From NCBI RefSeq assembly GCF_900101985.1, contig NZ_FNAR01000003.1, forward strand, positions 62,001-126,000: a stretch of 64,000 bases of DNA, given 5' to 3'. Of this stretch, positions 37,916 to 46,558 are shown piece after piece (positions within the stretch are counted from its first letter, which is position 1; every line of letters begins with the position of its first letter). This DNA comes from Bhargavaea beijingensis (GTDB taxonomy: Bacteria; Bacillota; Bacilli; Bacillales_A; Planococcaceae). The notes under the pieces were generated by a model, which saw only the letters and a program-made list of their open reading frames with translations, did no database searches and was not told the DNA's origin. The position numbers were made by a program, and so were the translations under genes.

Positions 37916-37988
37916 GCTGACACCTTCTCTTTTAGCTTTTCATTTAGCGTAACAGAACCGGTAACCAGGTTGAAACAGTGAATGCGCG

Positions 37989-38073
37989 GCGCGAAATCGG
38001 CAGGTGGGGTCGAGAACTGTGCTGCTGCGGCAGCAAAATCTGCACGTGCCGGTACGAACGTTGCCGAGACGAA
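37989..38073. repeat. 21-bp-period degenerate array upstream of rbsK
   Basis: Four units with a GAA/AAA core start at 37993, 38014, 38035 and 38056, exactly 21 bases apart: roughly TGCGGCACGAAATCTGCACG with much variation. The units are more divergent than in the other arrays, so period is the main evidence. Confidence 0.6.
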
Positions 38074-38123
38074 TATGGCCAAACAGTGAAACGGCTGCTA
38101 ATAGATTACAGCCGCTCCAACAC

Positions 38124-38489
38124 CTATTGCTCCTCTGCCAGCCATTCCCACACCTCGTCGTACTCGCCGGGTTTGAAATGTCGCGTCTTCAGCTTGGCAA
38201 TCTCCCCCATCCCCAGTCCTTCGGCAAACTGGAGCCAGTTCTGCTCGCTCATGAGGGCAACCTTGTTGAAAGACATCCAGCGGCCCATGTCGAATTGCAC
38301 ACTCCTAAGGGCATCAGGGATCGAAGGGATATCGACCGCACCAACTTCAGCGAAAATATTAAAGGTGCCATCCTCTTCAAATTTTCTTGATATGACTTCG
38401 TCGAGTTTCATTGCATCTTCTTTTGTCAGTCTCCCGTCGAACTTAAACGCGACAGTCCTCTCGTCCATGCTCGTGGTGAATGTCAGCAC
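38124..38489 (-). CDS. SpoIIAA-like (STAS-fold) protein
   Basis: The 121-residue protein matches the SpoIIAA-like family: an N-terminal strand pair and helix containing FKFDGRLTKEDAMKLDEVI, a central acidic GTFNIFAEVGAVD and a C-terminal RHFKPGEYDEVWEWLAEE helix, typical of this family. Function is not established; related STAS domains bind lipids or regulators. There is no adjacent anti-sigma factor. The GTG start has GGGAGG seven bases upstream. It is divergent from the EIIC-like gene. Confidence 0.78.
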   Translation of the reverse strand: MLTFTTSMDERTVAFKFDGRLTKEDAMKLDEVISRKFEEDGTFNIFAEVGAVDIPSIPDALRSVQFDMGRWMSFNKVALMSEQNWLQFAEGLGMGEIAKLKTRHFKPGEYDEVWEWLAEEQ

Positions 38490-38554
38490 TTGATCGCCTC
38501 CCGATTCGTTCGTTATTCCACTTCTTCCCTTCTGGTCTTTTCCTTAATCCGTTC

Positions 38555-38568
38555 AGAAAGCGTTTACA
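38555..38568 (+). promoter_or_regulatory. Candidate CcpA-binding cre site
   Basis: AGAAAGCGTTTACA matches the Bacillus cre consensus TGWAANCGNTNWCA at 13 of 14 positions and lies 22 bases before the -35 of the EIIC-like gene, suggesting carbon catabolite control. Confidence 0.65.
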
Positions 38569-38590
38569 CTAAATATTCCGAAAAATTCTA

Positions 38591-38619
38591 TTGACCTGAT
38601 AACTTATCAACCCTATAAT
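38591..38619 (+). promoter_or_regulatory. Promoter with palindromic operator before the EIIC-like gene
   Basis: TTGACC at 38591, 17 bases, and a perfect TATAAT at 38614. The spacer begins with the palindrome TGATAACTTATCA (38597-38609), a likely repressor site. Confidence 0.75.
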
Positions 38620-38652
38620 GAGACCCATTATCCTTGAAGGAGCCTTGGCCTC

Positions 38653-39690
38653 ATGAAACAGTTCTTTTCCAACCTGCTCAACGGCATGAGCATCGGGATT
38701 GTCGTAGCTCTCATACCCAACGCACTATTGGGCGAAATTCTCAAATTGCTCATCCCCCACTTCCCTTCACTCCAGCATGTGCTGGATATTACGGTTTACG
38801 TGATGAGCCTGCTGCCGGTCATTATCGGCGTCATGGTCGGGGTTTCCTTTAAGCTCACCCCGATCCAGACGGCGAGCGTCGGAATTGCAGCCATGATTGG
38901 CAGCGGCGCGGTCGTCAAAAATACGGAAGGCGTCTTTACCTTATCGGGAATCGGCACCACTCTGAACATCGGGATTACCGCTGCCCTCGCTGTGCTGTTC
39001 GTCAAGCTTCTTGGGGACAAGATGAAAGAATATGCGATACTTGTCATCCCGACGGCGACCATCCTTGTCCCCGGCATGATCGGTTATCTTCTTCTTCCTT
39101 ACGTCAAGGGCGGGTCGATGATTGTCGGCACTGGCGTTGCGTACCTGACGCAACTGCAGCCGGTCTTTATGGGAGCAGCCATTGCCGTCGTCTTCTGCGT
39201 ACTGATCCTTTCGCCATTTTCGACTGTCGGCGTGGCGACCGTCATTATGCTGTCCGGCATCGGAGCGGGCGCTGCCAATCTGGGCATCGTCGCGGCCGGG
39301 GTCGGCCTGGCCATCGCCAGCTACAAGGCGAACTCCCTTGGAACCGCGCTGGCCCATGTGCTCGGTTCTCCGAAGATCCAGATGCGGAACTTCCTCATGA
39401 AGCCGAAAATCGCCTTCCCTATGATCCTTTCCGCGGCCATCCTCGGCGGGATAGCGGGCGTCCTGAACATTCAGGGCACCCCGTACAGTGCAGGCTTCGG
39501 CTTATCGGGCCTGGTCGGTCCGCTGAACTATATGAAGCTTGCCGATGGCGGCTGGACCCTCGGGAACATCTCCATCATGCTCGGCAGTTTCATCATCCTG
39601 CCGATTCTCCTGAACCTCGGCCTGATCTACGTCTTCTCACGCAGACTGAAAATGATCCGTGACGAGGATTACAAATTGAATTTTGATTGA
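38653..39690 (+). CDS. PTS EIIC-like membrane transporter (PTS_EIIC_2 type)
   Basis: The 345-residue protein is almost entirely hydrophobic with about nine to ten membrane segments. It resembles the stand-alone EIIC family: MSIGIVVALIPNALLGEIL at the start, GVSFKLTPIQTASVGIAAMIGSGA near residue 63, FSTVGVATVIMLSGIGAGAANLGIVAAGVG near 185 and GLVGPLNYMKL near 290. No EIIA or EIIB partners are nearby, so PTS-coupled transport is uncertain and the substrate unknown. A cre site and an operator-like palindrome in its promoter fit a regulated sugar-type transporter. Confidence 0.8.
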   Translation: MKQFFSNLLNGMSIGIVVALIPNALLGEILKLLIPHFPSLQHVLDITVYVMSLLPVIIGVMVGVSFKLTPIQTASVGIAAMIGSGAVVKNTEGVFTLSGIGTTLNIGITAALAVLFVKLLGDKMKEYAILVIPTATILVPGMIGYLLLPYVKGGSMIVGTGVAYLTQLQPVFMGAAIAVVFCVLILSPFSTVGVATVIMLSGIGAGAANLGIVAAGVGLAIASYKANSLGTALAHVLGSPKIQMRNFLMKPKIAFPMILSAAILGGIAGVLNIQGTPYSAGFGLSGLVGPLNYMKLADGGWTLGNISIMLGSFIILPILLNLGLIYVFSRRLKMIRDEDYKLNFD

Positions 39691-39696
39691 TGGCAG

Positions 39697-39726
39697 GAGC
39701 CTGTCCTTTGGGGCAGACTCTTTTTT
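39697..39726 (+). terminator. Terminator after the EIIC-like gene
   Basis: GAGCCTGTCC pairs imperfectly with GGGGCAGACTC around TTT and is followed by TTTTTT. Confidence 0.75.
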
Positions 39727-39749
39727 GTGTAAGGGATTGAATATGGGAC

Positions 39750-39833
39750 AAGTACTTGGAACTGAGAACTGAATGCTTCCAAAGTGACTTCGAATGCTTC
39801 AAAACGCTCCCTGAAGCACATGAAAACGCCGAC
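39750..39833. repeat. 21-bp-period degenerate array (GAATGCTTCCAA units)
   Basis: Units start at 39750, 39771, 39792 and 39813, exactly 21 bases apart: AAGTACTTGGAA, GAATGCTTCCAA, GAATGCTTCAAA and GAAGCACATGAA. The core is the same as in the array at 48692. The last unit runs into the hairpin at 39822. Confidence 0.75.
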
Positions 39834-39860
39834 CCTCACAAGAGTGCCAGCGTTTTCTTT
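39822..39860 (-). terminator. Terminator of the ywrD-like gene
   Basis: GAAAACGC and GCGTTTTC form the outer stem, with an inner CTC/GAG pairing, directly after the minus-strand gene. Confidence 0.7.
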
Positions 39861-39865
39861 CAATT

Positions 39866-41488
39866 TCACCAGACTGCTACCGAGCCGTCGGTTCTGGATT
39901 CCGTGCCGGCTTCAAGCACGCCGGTTTCAGGGTTGCGCCAGATGATCTGGCCGCGGCCGAAGCCGCCGGAGTCTGTCGCAATCTGGATGTCGTGGCCTTT
40001 CCGCTGGAGGGCCTGTGCAAGATGGAGCGGGAAGTCCGGCTCCACCTGGACGGTCTTGCCTCCGGTCCACTGCCAACGCGGTTGATCAAGTGCGGCCTGT
40101 GGATTCAGGCGGAAGTCGACCGTGTTCGAGACGACCTGGAAGTGGCCCTGCGGCTGCATGTAACCGCCCATGACACCGAACGGGCCGACCGCCTCTCCGT
40201 CTTTCGTAAGGAAGCCCGGAATGATTGTATGGTATGTCTTCTTGCCCGGCTTTAGATAGTTAGGATGCTCCGGGTCGAGTGAGAAGTCAGCGCCGCGATT
40301 CTGAAGCGCAATACCGGTACCCGGGACGACGATGCCCGATCCGAAGCCCATATAGTTGGACTGGATAAAGGACACCATGTTGCCTTCTCCGTCAGCCGCA
40401 GCAAGATAGACGGTACCGCCCTTCGGCAGTTCGTAAGGCTCGGGGTCGATGGCCCGGTCACTGATGACGCCGGCCCTCTTCTGCGCGTACTCCCTTGAAA
40501 GAAGATGCTCCGTCTCGACAGGCATCTCATCAGGCTGGGTAATAAACGCCTTTCCGTCTGTGAAAGCGAGTTTCATCGCCTCAATCTGACGATGGAGCGT
40601 TTCAACTTCCCCGTACTTTGGAATAATCCCATCCGCAGAATGGATGTTCAATCCCATTAATGCAACCATACCCTGGCCGTTCGGCGGGATTTCCCAGACG
40701 TCGTAGCCCCGGTAATTCGCCGACACCGGCTCGACCCATTCCGGATGGTAAGCTGCAAGATCTTCTGTACTCAGGAAGCCGCCGTGTTCCTGTACAGCTG
40801 ACGCCATTTTTTCCGCGAGAGGGCCTTCATAAAATGCCCGGCCGTCTGTTTCACCAATCTGGCGGAGCGTATCGGCATGGTCCGGGGACTTCCAAACCTC
40901 ACCAATTTCCGGGGATCTTTCATTTGGTGCGAAAGTATCAAACCAAGCCTCAAAGGTACGTGCCTCTTCAGATGACTGATCGGACAACGCCTTGAATTTA
41001 TCATAAGCAATCCGCCAAAACTTACCTAGGATCGGCGTGAGCGGGAAACCTTCTTCCGCTAGCCTGATAGCAGGCGCCAATGTCTCCAGCAGACTTAATC
41101 TTCCAAATTTCTTCGATACTTCTGCCCAGGAGGCCGGTGCACCTGGAACAGTGACAGGGATTGCTCCGTATACCGGCATCTTTTCATGTCCCTGTTCCCT
41201 TACTTTTTCAGCAGTAATTGATTTCGGCGACGGACCGGATGCATTCAAGCCATGCAGTTTTCCTTTGGTCCAGATCAGAGCAAACGCATCTCCTCCGATT
41301 CCGTTACTCGTCGGTTCAACGACGGTTAAAGCAGCTGCCGTGGCGATTGCAGCATCTATAGCGTTGCCACCTTGGCGCATGACTTCAATGCCGGCTTGTG
41401 CCGCCAACGGTTGACTAGTCGCAACAATTCCGTTGTTAGCGAACACCGTATTTCTGTATGATCTGAATGGATGGTAAAGATAATCCAA
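39866..41488 (-). CDS. Gamma-glutamyltransferase-family protein, YwrD-like
   Basis: This is the second GGT-family member in the window: 540 residues and no signal peptide, so probably cytoplasmic. Family blocks are GGNAIDAAIATAAALTVVEP with SNGIGGDAFALIW near residue 40-72, the processing threonine in PKGGTVYLAAADGEGNMVSF near 355, and GSGIVVPGTGIALQNRG, and VMGGYMQPQGHFQV. It resembles B. subtilis YwrD, and the upstream order (two CHR proteins, an Lrp regulator) is that of ywrABCD. The substrate is unknown; a gamma-glutamyl compound is inferred. It is the last gene of the operon. Confidence 0.85.
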   Translation of the reverse strand: MDYLYHPFRSYRNTVFANNGIVATSQPLAAQAGIEVMRQGGNAIDAAIATAAALTVVEPTSNGIGGDAFALIWTKGKLHGLNASGPSPKSITAEKVREQGHEKMPVYGAIPVTVPGAPASWAEVSKKFGRLSLLETLAPAIRLAEEGFPLTPILGKFWRIAYDKFKALSDQSSEEARTFEAWFDTFAPNERSPEIGEVWKSPDHADTLRQIGETDGRAFYEGPLAEKMASAVQEHGGFLSTEDLAAYHPEWVEPVSANYRGYDVWEIPPNGQGMVALMGLNIHSADGIIPKYGEVETLHRQIEAMKLAFTDGKAFITQPDEMPVETEHLLSREYAQKRAGVISDRAIDPEPYELPKGGTVYLAAADGEGNMVSFIQSNYMGFGSGIVVPGTGIALQNRGADFSLDPEHPNYLKPGKKTYHTIIPGFLTKDGEAVGPFGVMGGYMQPQGHFQVVSNTVDFRLNPQAALDQPRWQWTGGKTVQVEPDFPLHLAQALQRKGHDIQIATDSGGFGRGQIIWRNPETGVLEAGTESRTDGSVAVW

Positions 41489-41512
41489 TTTGCATCCCCC
41501 TTTGACTTGTCT

Positions 41513-41956
41513 TTATAGCTTCAGACCGGTCCTACTCTTGAACCTGCGCAGCAGGACGTGGCTCTCCACCCTCGTAATTCCGTTTAATGCGTACAATTTT
41601 TCATTAATGAAACGTTCCAAATCAGGAAAGTCTTCCACCAGCACGTGGACATGAAGCGTCGACGGACCTGTCATCTGATAGCAGCTGGCGACATCCGGTA
41701 TTTCAACAAGTGAGTGTGCGACCTCAACGAGCGATGAGGGCTCACAATCCACCTCGAAAAAAGCAGAAACTCCTTTGCCCACCCGTTCGCTGTTAATCAC
41801 CACTGTAAATTTCTCTATAATGCCGGCTTCCTTCATATTCCGTATCCTGTCTCTCACTGCAACACGTGACAAATTCAATTCAGCTGCAATCTCAACGTAC
41901 GAACGCCGGCCGTCTTCAACCAACAAATTCAATATTTTCTGGTCTATGTTATCCAA
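41513..41956 (-). CDS. Lrp/AsnC-family regulator, YwrC-like
   Basis: The 147-residue protein has the N-terminal winged helix-turn-helix (DNIDQKILNLLVEDGRRSYVEIAAELNLSRVAVRDRI region, residues 2-40) and the C-terminal ligand-binding RAM domain with ending VESHVLLRRFKSR. Such regulators respond to amino acids or related molecules. It lies 24 bases before the GGT-family gene and 75 bases after the CHR genes, matching ywrC, and probably controls this cluster. Confidence 0.88.
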   Translation of the reverse strand: MDNIDQKILNLLVEDGRRSYVEIAAELNLSRVAVRDRIRNMKEAGIIEKFTVVINSERVGKGVSAFFEVDCEPSSLVEVAHSLVEIPDVASCYQMTGPSTLHVHVLVEDFPDLERFINEKLYALNGITRVESHVLLRRFKSRTGLKL

Positions 41957-42031
41957 AATAATCCCTCACTTAGGAAGATTAATTGCCTAACATTTATTAT
42001 CCCATCCCCTCATTAAAATTACACTTATTCA

Positions 42032-42568
42032 TCAGTAACCACCTAGAAAAACGGCCCCATAAATCAATGCTGCAAGGACGACAATGGTCGGGCTGATTTT
42101 TCTGACCTCCAAGAGTACATAGCCGACAATGATCAGGATTGTCGTATGCACAACTCCGATCCCGCTATACGAATCGAAAAAGAAATCATATGTCATTAAA
42201 CCAAGTAACACTGCAATTGTCGGGCGTACCACTTTCGTTAGCTTCTTGACCGCAGGGGACTCCTTGTATTTCATCAGAATCCCAAGAAGCATCAGCAAAA
42301 GCATGAGCGAAGGTGCGACTGTCGCAAATGTAGCGACAAATGCACCAAGAATCCCTCCTTGGTCGAACCCGATATACGCAGCCATTTTCGTGGCAATCGG
42401 ACCCGGTAGGCCATTCCCGAGAGCAACAATTTCACTGTATTCTTGGGTCGTAAACCAGCCATACCGGTCGACCACCTCATGTTCCAAGAGGGGGATGGTG
42501 GCGGGCCCTCCTCCGTAACCAAGCAGATTAGGCACAAAATGGGCAATGAATAATTGCCAATAAATCAT
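42032..42568 (-). CDS. Chromate transporter (CHR) half protein, YwrA/YwrB type, distal
   Basis: Short CHR proteins work as pairs that together equal one ChrA transporter. This 178-residue membrane protein has the family signature LLGYGGGPATIPLLEHEVVD near residues 15-34, ALGNGLPGPIATKMAAYIGF near 49-68 and four to five further membrane helices. It overlaps the other half by four bases. In B. subtilis such a pair (YwrB/YwrA) can give chromate resistance; the natural substrate beside a GGT-like protein may be another anion. Confidence 0.87.
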   Translation of the reverse strand: MIYWQLFIAHFVPNLLGYGGGPATIPLLEHEVVDRYGWFTTQEYSEIVALGNGLPGPIATKMAAYIGFDQGGILGAFVATFATVAPSLMLLLMLLGILMKYKESPAVKKLTKVVRPTIAVLLGLMTYDFFFDSYSGIGVVHTTILIIVGYVLLEVRKISPTIVVLAALIYGAVFLGGY

Positions 42569-43125
42569 TTTTCGCCCTCCTTACGCCTCTTTTTCCATTT
42601 TTCGAACGGAACAAATGCCGAAAGAATCAGCACCACAATAAGGATCGCCGGATGGATGCCCAAAAACCCGATCAGGATGATACTTAGGACAGCCAAAATA
42701 CCCGCTACCCACCATCCGAGACCATTGCCTGCTTTTTTAATAAAATCAATCGCCATTACACCGATCATGACACCTGCGATTGGGATAACACCCTTCGCCA
42801 TTCCTTGGACCCATGGCTTATCTTTAAAAGCATTCAATAGGGTCAGCAGTAAAACCATCAAGATGGCTGTTGGCAGAAACGAGCCAATCAGGCTCACCAT
42901 CATTCCCCAAAATCCCTTGAGCCTCCAGCCGATATACCCTGCCAGCTTTGTATTGATCGGGCCGGGAAGAGTATTGGCAAGGGCCAGGATATCGGAAAAC
43001 TCATCATCATCCAACCACTTATACCGTTCCACCACTTCATTGTGCATAAGAGGAATGGCGGAAAGACCGCCTCCATAACCGAGCAGGCCTGCCCTGCTAA
43101 ACGCAATAAACAAGTCTTTGTACAT
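42565..43125 (-). CDS. Chromate transporter (CHR) half protein, YwrA/YwrB type, proximal
   Basis: This is the partner half of the preceding CHR protein: 186 residues with SRAGLLGYGGGLSAIPLMHN near 9-28 and ALANTLPGPINTKLAGYIGW near 48-67, then membrane helices and a lysine/arginine-rich C-terminus. The two halves are presumably inserted in opposite orientation, as known for paired short CHR proteins. It is the first gene of the ywr-like set, 39 bases after tctA on the same strand, so the Tct and ywr genes may share a transcript. Confidence 0.87.
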   Translation of the reverse strand: MYKDLFIAFSRAGLLGYGGGLSAIPLMHNEVVERYKWLDDDEFSDILALANTLPGPINTKLAGYIGWRLKGFWGMMVSLIGSFLPTAILMVLLLTLLNAFKDKPWVQGMAKGVIPIAGVMIGVMAIDFIKKAGNGLGWWVAGILAVLSIILIGFLGIHPAILIVVLILSAFVPFEKWKKRRKEGEK

Positions 43126-43164
43126 TCTAATCCGATCCTTTGCTTTAAAAATAATCCCCCCACC

Positions 43165-44667
43165 TTAAGAGCTTTGAGTCATTCCGGTATCGCTCTTGCT
43201 CTTAAAATTATTATAAATCCCATAAGCCATGGAGAGAACCGCCAGCACAATCAGGACAGCAGAGATCGGACGTGTCATAAACACTGTAAGATCAGAATCG
43301 ATCGTGATTGCCTGCCGGAGATTCTGCTCAATCATCGGTCCCAAGATAATTCCTAGAATAAATGGCGGCAATGGAAAGTCGTTGCTCTTCATCCAATAGC
43401 CAATCAAGCCGAAAATCAGGAGGATCCAAACATCAAATGTCCGGTTGTTGACAGCAAAGCTACCCAGCACACAAAGCATGAGAATGAGTGGTATCAGTAC
43501 ATGCTGAGGGATATCGGTGATTTTCAAGAATGCCTTAATTCCGTAGCTCTGGACAATCAGCATAAAGATCGCCGCAATAAAGATGGAAATGAAGATTCCA
43601 TACACCAGGACCGGCTGATTTTGCATCAGTAATGGTCCCGGCTGAATTCCATGAATGAGGAGCGCACCGAGCATCATGGCGGTCACCGCATCTCCCGGTA
43701 TCCCAAAGGCTAACATGGGGACAAATGCACCGCCGATTGACGAGTTGTTTGCTGATTCCGCTGCAATAACACCATCTTTTGTGCCTGTCCCGAATTTCTC
43801 AGGCTGTTTCGAAAACTTTTTGGCAATATCATAACTTAAGATGTTCGCGATACTTCCCCCGGCCGCCGGTAAAATCCCGACAAAGACACCGATCAAACTG
43901 GACCTGATTACATTCAACTTGGATGTCCATATATCCTTAATCGTTTTCACTAGCGGATAACTAACATTCGAATTGAATTTGATATCTAAACTGTCAGGAG
44001 GATTTTTAATGTCAGACATCAGTTGAGAGAAAGCAAAGACCCCGATCAAGACCGGCAAAAAGTTAAAACCTGCCAGTAATTCTGTAAATCCATATGTAAA
44101 TCTACTTGTTCCAAGAAGCGGGTCTGTACCAACAAGGGAAAAAGCAATTCCGATGGACCCGGCTATCAATCCTTTTATCAATGAGCCTTCACTCAGGCTT
44201 GCAATGGCACTAATACCGAATAGCATTAACGCAAACATTTCCCACGGTCCGAAATCAAGAGCCCATTCAGCCAATATCGGGGTCATGAAGATCAAAACAA
44301 TTCCTGAAATAATGGTACCGATGAATGATGACCATAGCCCGACTGCCAGCGCTTTGCCGGCCTCTCCCTTTTTGACCATGGGAAATCCGTCAAATGTTGT
44401 TGCCATTGCTGATGGTGTTCCCGGTATTCCTAACAAACAGGCTGTGATCAGCCCACCTGAACTGCCTCCAACTTGAACGCCCATCATCAGGGCTATTCCG
44501 TTGATAGGATCCATACTAAAGCTGAACGGAAGCGTTAGCGCGACTCCCATCGTAATGGTGAAGCCCGGAATACTTCCCACGATAATCCCCACTACGACAC
44601 CAATCAACAGAATAAGGATCGTTTGCACATTTAGTATTGACTCAACGCTGAGCAATAAATTCTCCAT
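43165..44667 (-). CDS. tctA: Tripartite tricarboxylate transporter large permease (TctA)
   Basis: TctA is the 12-helix channel subunit of a TTT secondary transporter that takes up organic acids such as citrate with a binding protein. The 500-residue protein shows GVVVGIIVGSIPGFTITMGVALTLPFSF near residue 20, MMGVQVGGSSGGLITACLLGIPGTPSAMAT near 61, and the mirrored second-half block GAFVPMLAFGIPGDAVTAMMLGALLIHGIQPGP near 310, all diagnostic. It follows tctB by 26 bases. The two binding-protein genes are divergent, an unusual order. Substrate is not predictable. Confidence 0.92.
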   Translation of the reverse strand: MENLLLSVESILNVQTILILLIGVVVGIIVGSIPGFTITMGVALTLPFSFSMDPINGIALMMGVQVGGSSGGLITACLLGIPGTPSAMATTFDGFPMVKKGEAGKALAVGLWSSFIGTIISGIVLIFMTPILAEWALDFGPWEMFALMLFGISAIASLSEGSLIKGLIAGSIGIAFSLVGTDPLLGTSRFTYGFTELLAGFNFLPVLIGVFAFSQLMSDIKNPPDSLDIKFNSNVSYPLVKTIKDIWTSKLNVIRSSLIGVFVGILPAAGGSIANILSYDIAKKFSKQPEKFGTGTKDGVIAAESANNSSIGGAFVPMLAFGIPGDAVTAMMLGALLIHGIQPGPLLMQNQPVLVYGIFISIFIAAIFMLIVQSYGIKAFLKITDIPQHVLIPLILMLCVLGSFAVNNRTFDVWILLIFGLIGYWMKSNDFPLPPFILGIILGPMIEQNLRQAITIDSDLTVFMTRPISAVLIVLAVLSMAYGIYNNFKSKSDTGMTQSS

Positions 44668-44693
44668 ATCTTCTCACCTCTCTTTTGCCGTTA

Positions 44694-45194
44694 TTAAAAC
44701 AGTCTGCCTTTAGGCAGATAAACGGACAGACCGTATTGGAAAATTAAAAATAAAACTACCGTGACCAGTACTGAACCTACAACTGCCGTTATGTATCGCT
44801 TTTTTCCCGGCATTAGAAACAGATAAAGCGTTAAAAGGAAAACAAATGAACTGATGAAATAGCCAACCTCTTGGAGCAAGAGAATATAAGCTCCGAAGAT
44901 CAGAAAAGTAATCATCACTTTTCGATTGTCTTTTATTAATGCCTTCCAGTTTGTCTTTTCCCGCACATCTGCCCTGTGCTTCACCATGGTATAAATGGCA
45001 TTGATGAGCAGGCAGAGAGCAAGGAACAGCAACAAGCCGATGATGATTTTCGGGAAAAAGTCTGCTTCCGTCTTGGCTGCTCCCCGGACAGGAATCTGTA
45101 AGACCCCTGAATAGGCCACTCCGCAAAACAAAATGACTACCAACGCATTGATTGCATCCCTTTTTGCCGTCTTCACATAATCACTCCTTTGCAT
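44694..45194 (-). CDS. tctB: Tripartite tricarboxylate transporter small permease (TctB)
   Basis: TctB is the poorly conserved four-helix subunit of the TTT transporter. The 166-residue protein has four hydrophobic segments, an early FFPKIIIGLLLFLALCLLIN and a late RYITAVVGSVLVTVVLFLIFQYGLSVYLPKG, which is the typical end of TctB. It lies directly before tctA and divergent from the tctC genes across a 357-base regulatory region. Confidence 0.88.
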   Translation of the reverse strand: MQRSDYVKTAKRDAINALVVILFCGVAYSGVLQIPVRGAAKTEADFFPKIIIGLLLFLALCLLINAIYTMVKHRADVREKTNWKALIKDNRKVMITFLIFGAYILLLQEVGYFISSFVFLLTLYLFLMPGKKRYITAVVGSVLVTVVLFLIFQYGLSVYLPKGRLF

Positions 45195-45551
45195 CAGTGG
45201 ATTTCATCAAATCTTTCTTTTTGAAGGTCTTTGCAGAAATCCACCTTCTTTTTGATAATCATCATATTCAAGACCTTCAAAATTGTCAACAAACTTTTCG
45301 GACAATTAAAAACAAATATGGCTTAATTCCCTTACAAGTGATTTGTAAAAGAGGCAAGTGCCTTTCTTTATGATGGAAATCAGAAATCATAAAAGAGTAT
45401 TCAAAAGAGATTGACTTTTCTTCTTTGTCAATCTATGATTCATTTTATTAAACTAAAAGAAAGAGATGGTGATGTATAACTCGATTAATTAATCGAATTA
45501 CAAGAACCTTGCTTTCGAAAAGTAATCAAATGTACAAAAAGGAGGATTTTT
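45195..45551. promoter_or_regulatory. Divergent tctB / tctC regulatory region
   Basis: A gene-free, A/T-rich stretch between tctBA (minus) and tctC (plus). It holds the tctC promoter TTGACT (45411) - 17 bases - TATGAT (45434), overlapped by the inverted repeat AGATTGAC...GTCAATCT at 45408-45434 with an 11-base spacer, and the perfect 16-base palindrome TCGATTAATTAATCGA at 45481-45496. The two elements suggest two regulator sites. AGGAGG before the first tctC is at its right end. Confidence 0.7.
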
Positions 45552-46532
45552 TTGAGAAAGAAAATCATTTTGTCAGCACTTCTGCTTTCATCAGCTTTAC
45601 TGGCTGCATGTAGTGATTCGGAATCCTCTGCGGGAACTGATGCCGGCACATATCCGGAAAAACCGATTCAACTGGTTGTCCCATGGAGTGCCGGCGGGGA
45701 CACAGATGCGATTTATCGAATTGTAGGAGATGAACTTTCAAAAGAACTAGGCCAGAAAATCGTCATTCAAAATGTCGCAGGAGCAAGCGGCGTTGTGGGA
45801 GCTCAGCAAGCCAAAACTGCAAAAGCGGATGGCTATACACTGCTTGCGGTTCATGATTCAGTAGCCATGTCTCAAATGACTGGCCAGTAAGATTTTGGGT
45901 ACAGCGACTTTGAACCGGTGGCCCTCATGACCTCCTCATACGACTTCATTGCTACAAGCCCGGAGAATCCATGGAATTCCATGGAGGATCTGATTGAGGA
46001 TGCTAAAAACAATCCTGGATCAATTACCTATGCCGCTTCCATCGGCTCAACCTCTCAACTTGAACCAGTTCTGATGGAATCCGTTGCGGACGTTAAGCTA
46101 AACATTGTCGGCTATGACGGAACAGCTGAAAGAATGAAAGCAGTTGTGGCAAATGATGTATCACTCGGAAGCGTTTCTGCAATCGCAGGGAAAGACTACA
46201 TAGCGGATAACCGAATGAAACTGCTCGGCTACAACGGAGAAGAGAGGAGCAACGTGTTGCCAGACGTTCCGACACTAAAGGAACAGGGATTAGACATGGC
46301 AACAGGGACAAACCGTGGCATTGTCGCGCCTAAAGGAACACCAGAGTCCATCATTAAGAAACTGAACGATGCGCTTGAGACCGTATCGAACAATGAAGAA
46401 TTTATCGAAAGAATTGAAGGCCTTGGCACAGAGGTGAATTTTAAAAACTCCACTGATTACCTGGAATTTATCGACCAAAGCGAAGAAGAGATGAGGGCAC
46501 TGCTCGAAAAAAGCAATTTATTGAGTGAATGA
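45552..46532 (+). pseudogene. tctC-type solute-binding protein gene interrupted by one stop codon
   Basis: The frame begins with TTG six bases after AGGAGG, encodes a lipoprotein signal (LLAACSDS) and the TctC blocks YPEKPIQLVVPWSAGGDTDA and GASGVVGAQQ. After MSQMTGQ a TAA at 45888-45890 interrupts it, and the same frame continues DFGYSDFEP... to a normal end at 46532. The intact paralogue downstream has an Ala-Gly at this place. Since frame and sequence beyond the stop are well kept, this is a recent nonsense mutation, a sequencing error, or a strain variant. Without the stop the product would be 326 residues. Confidence 0.85.
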
Positions 46533-46558
46533 TTGTTCTTTTGGAAAGGATGAAAGAA

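Noticed and set aside
45888-45890. Programmed read-through or recoding of the TAA in the first tctC
   Set aside because: TAA is the least leaky stop, no recoding signal is visible, and a nonsense mutation in a duplicated gene is the simpler explanation.
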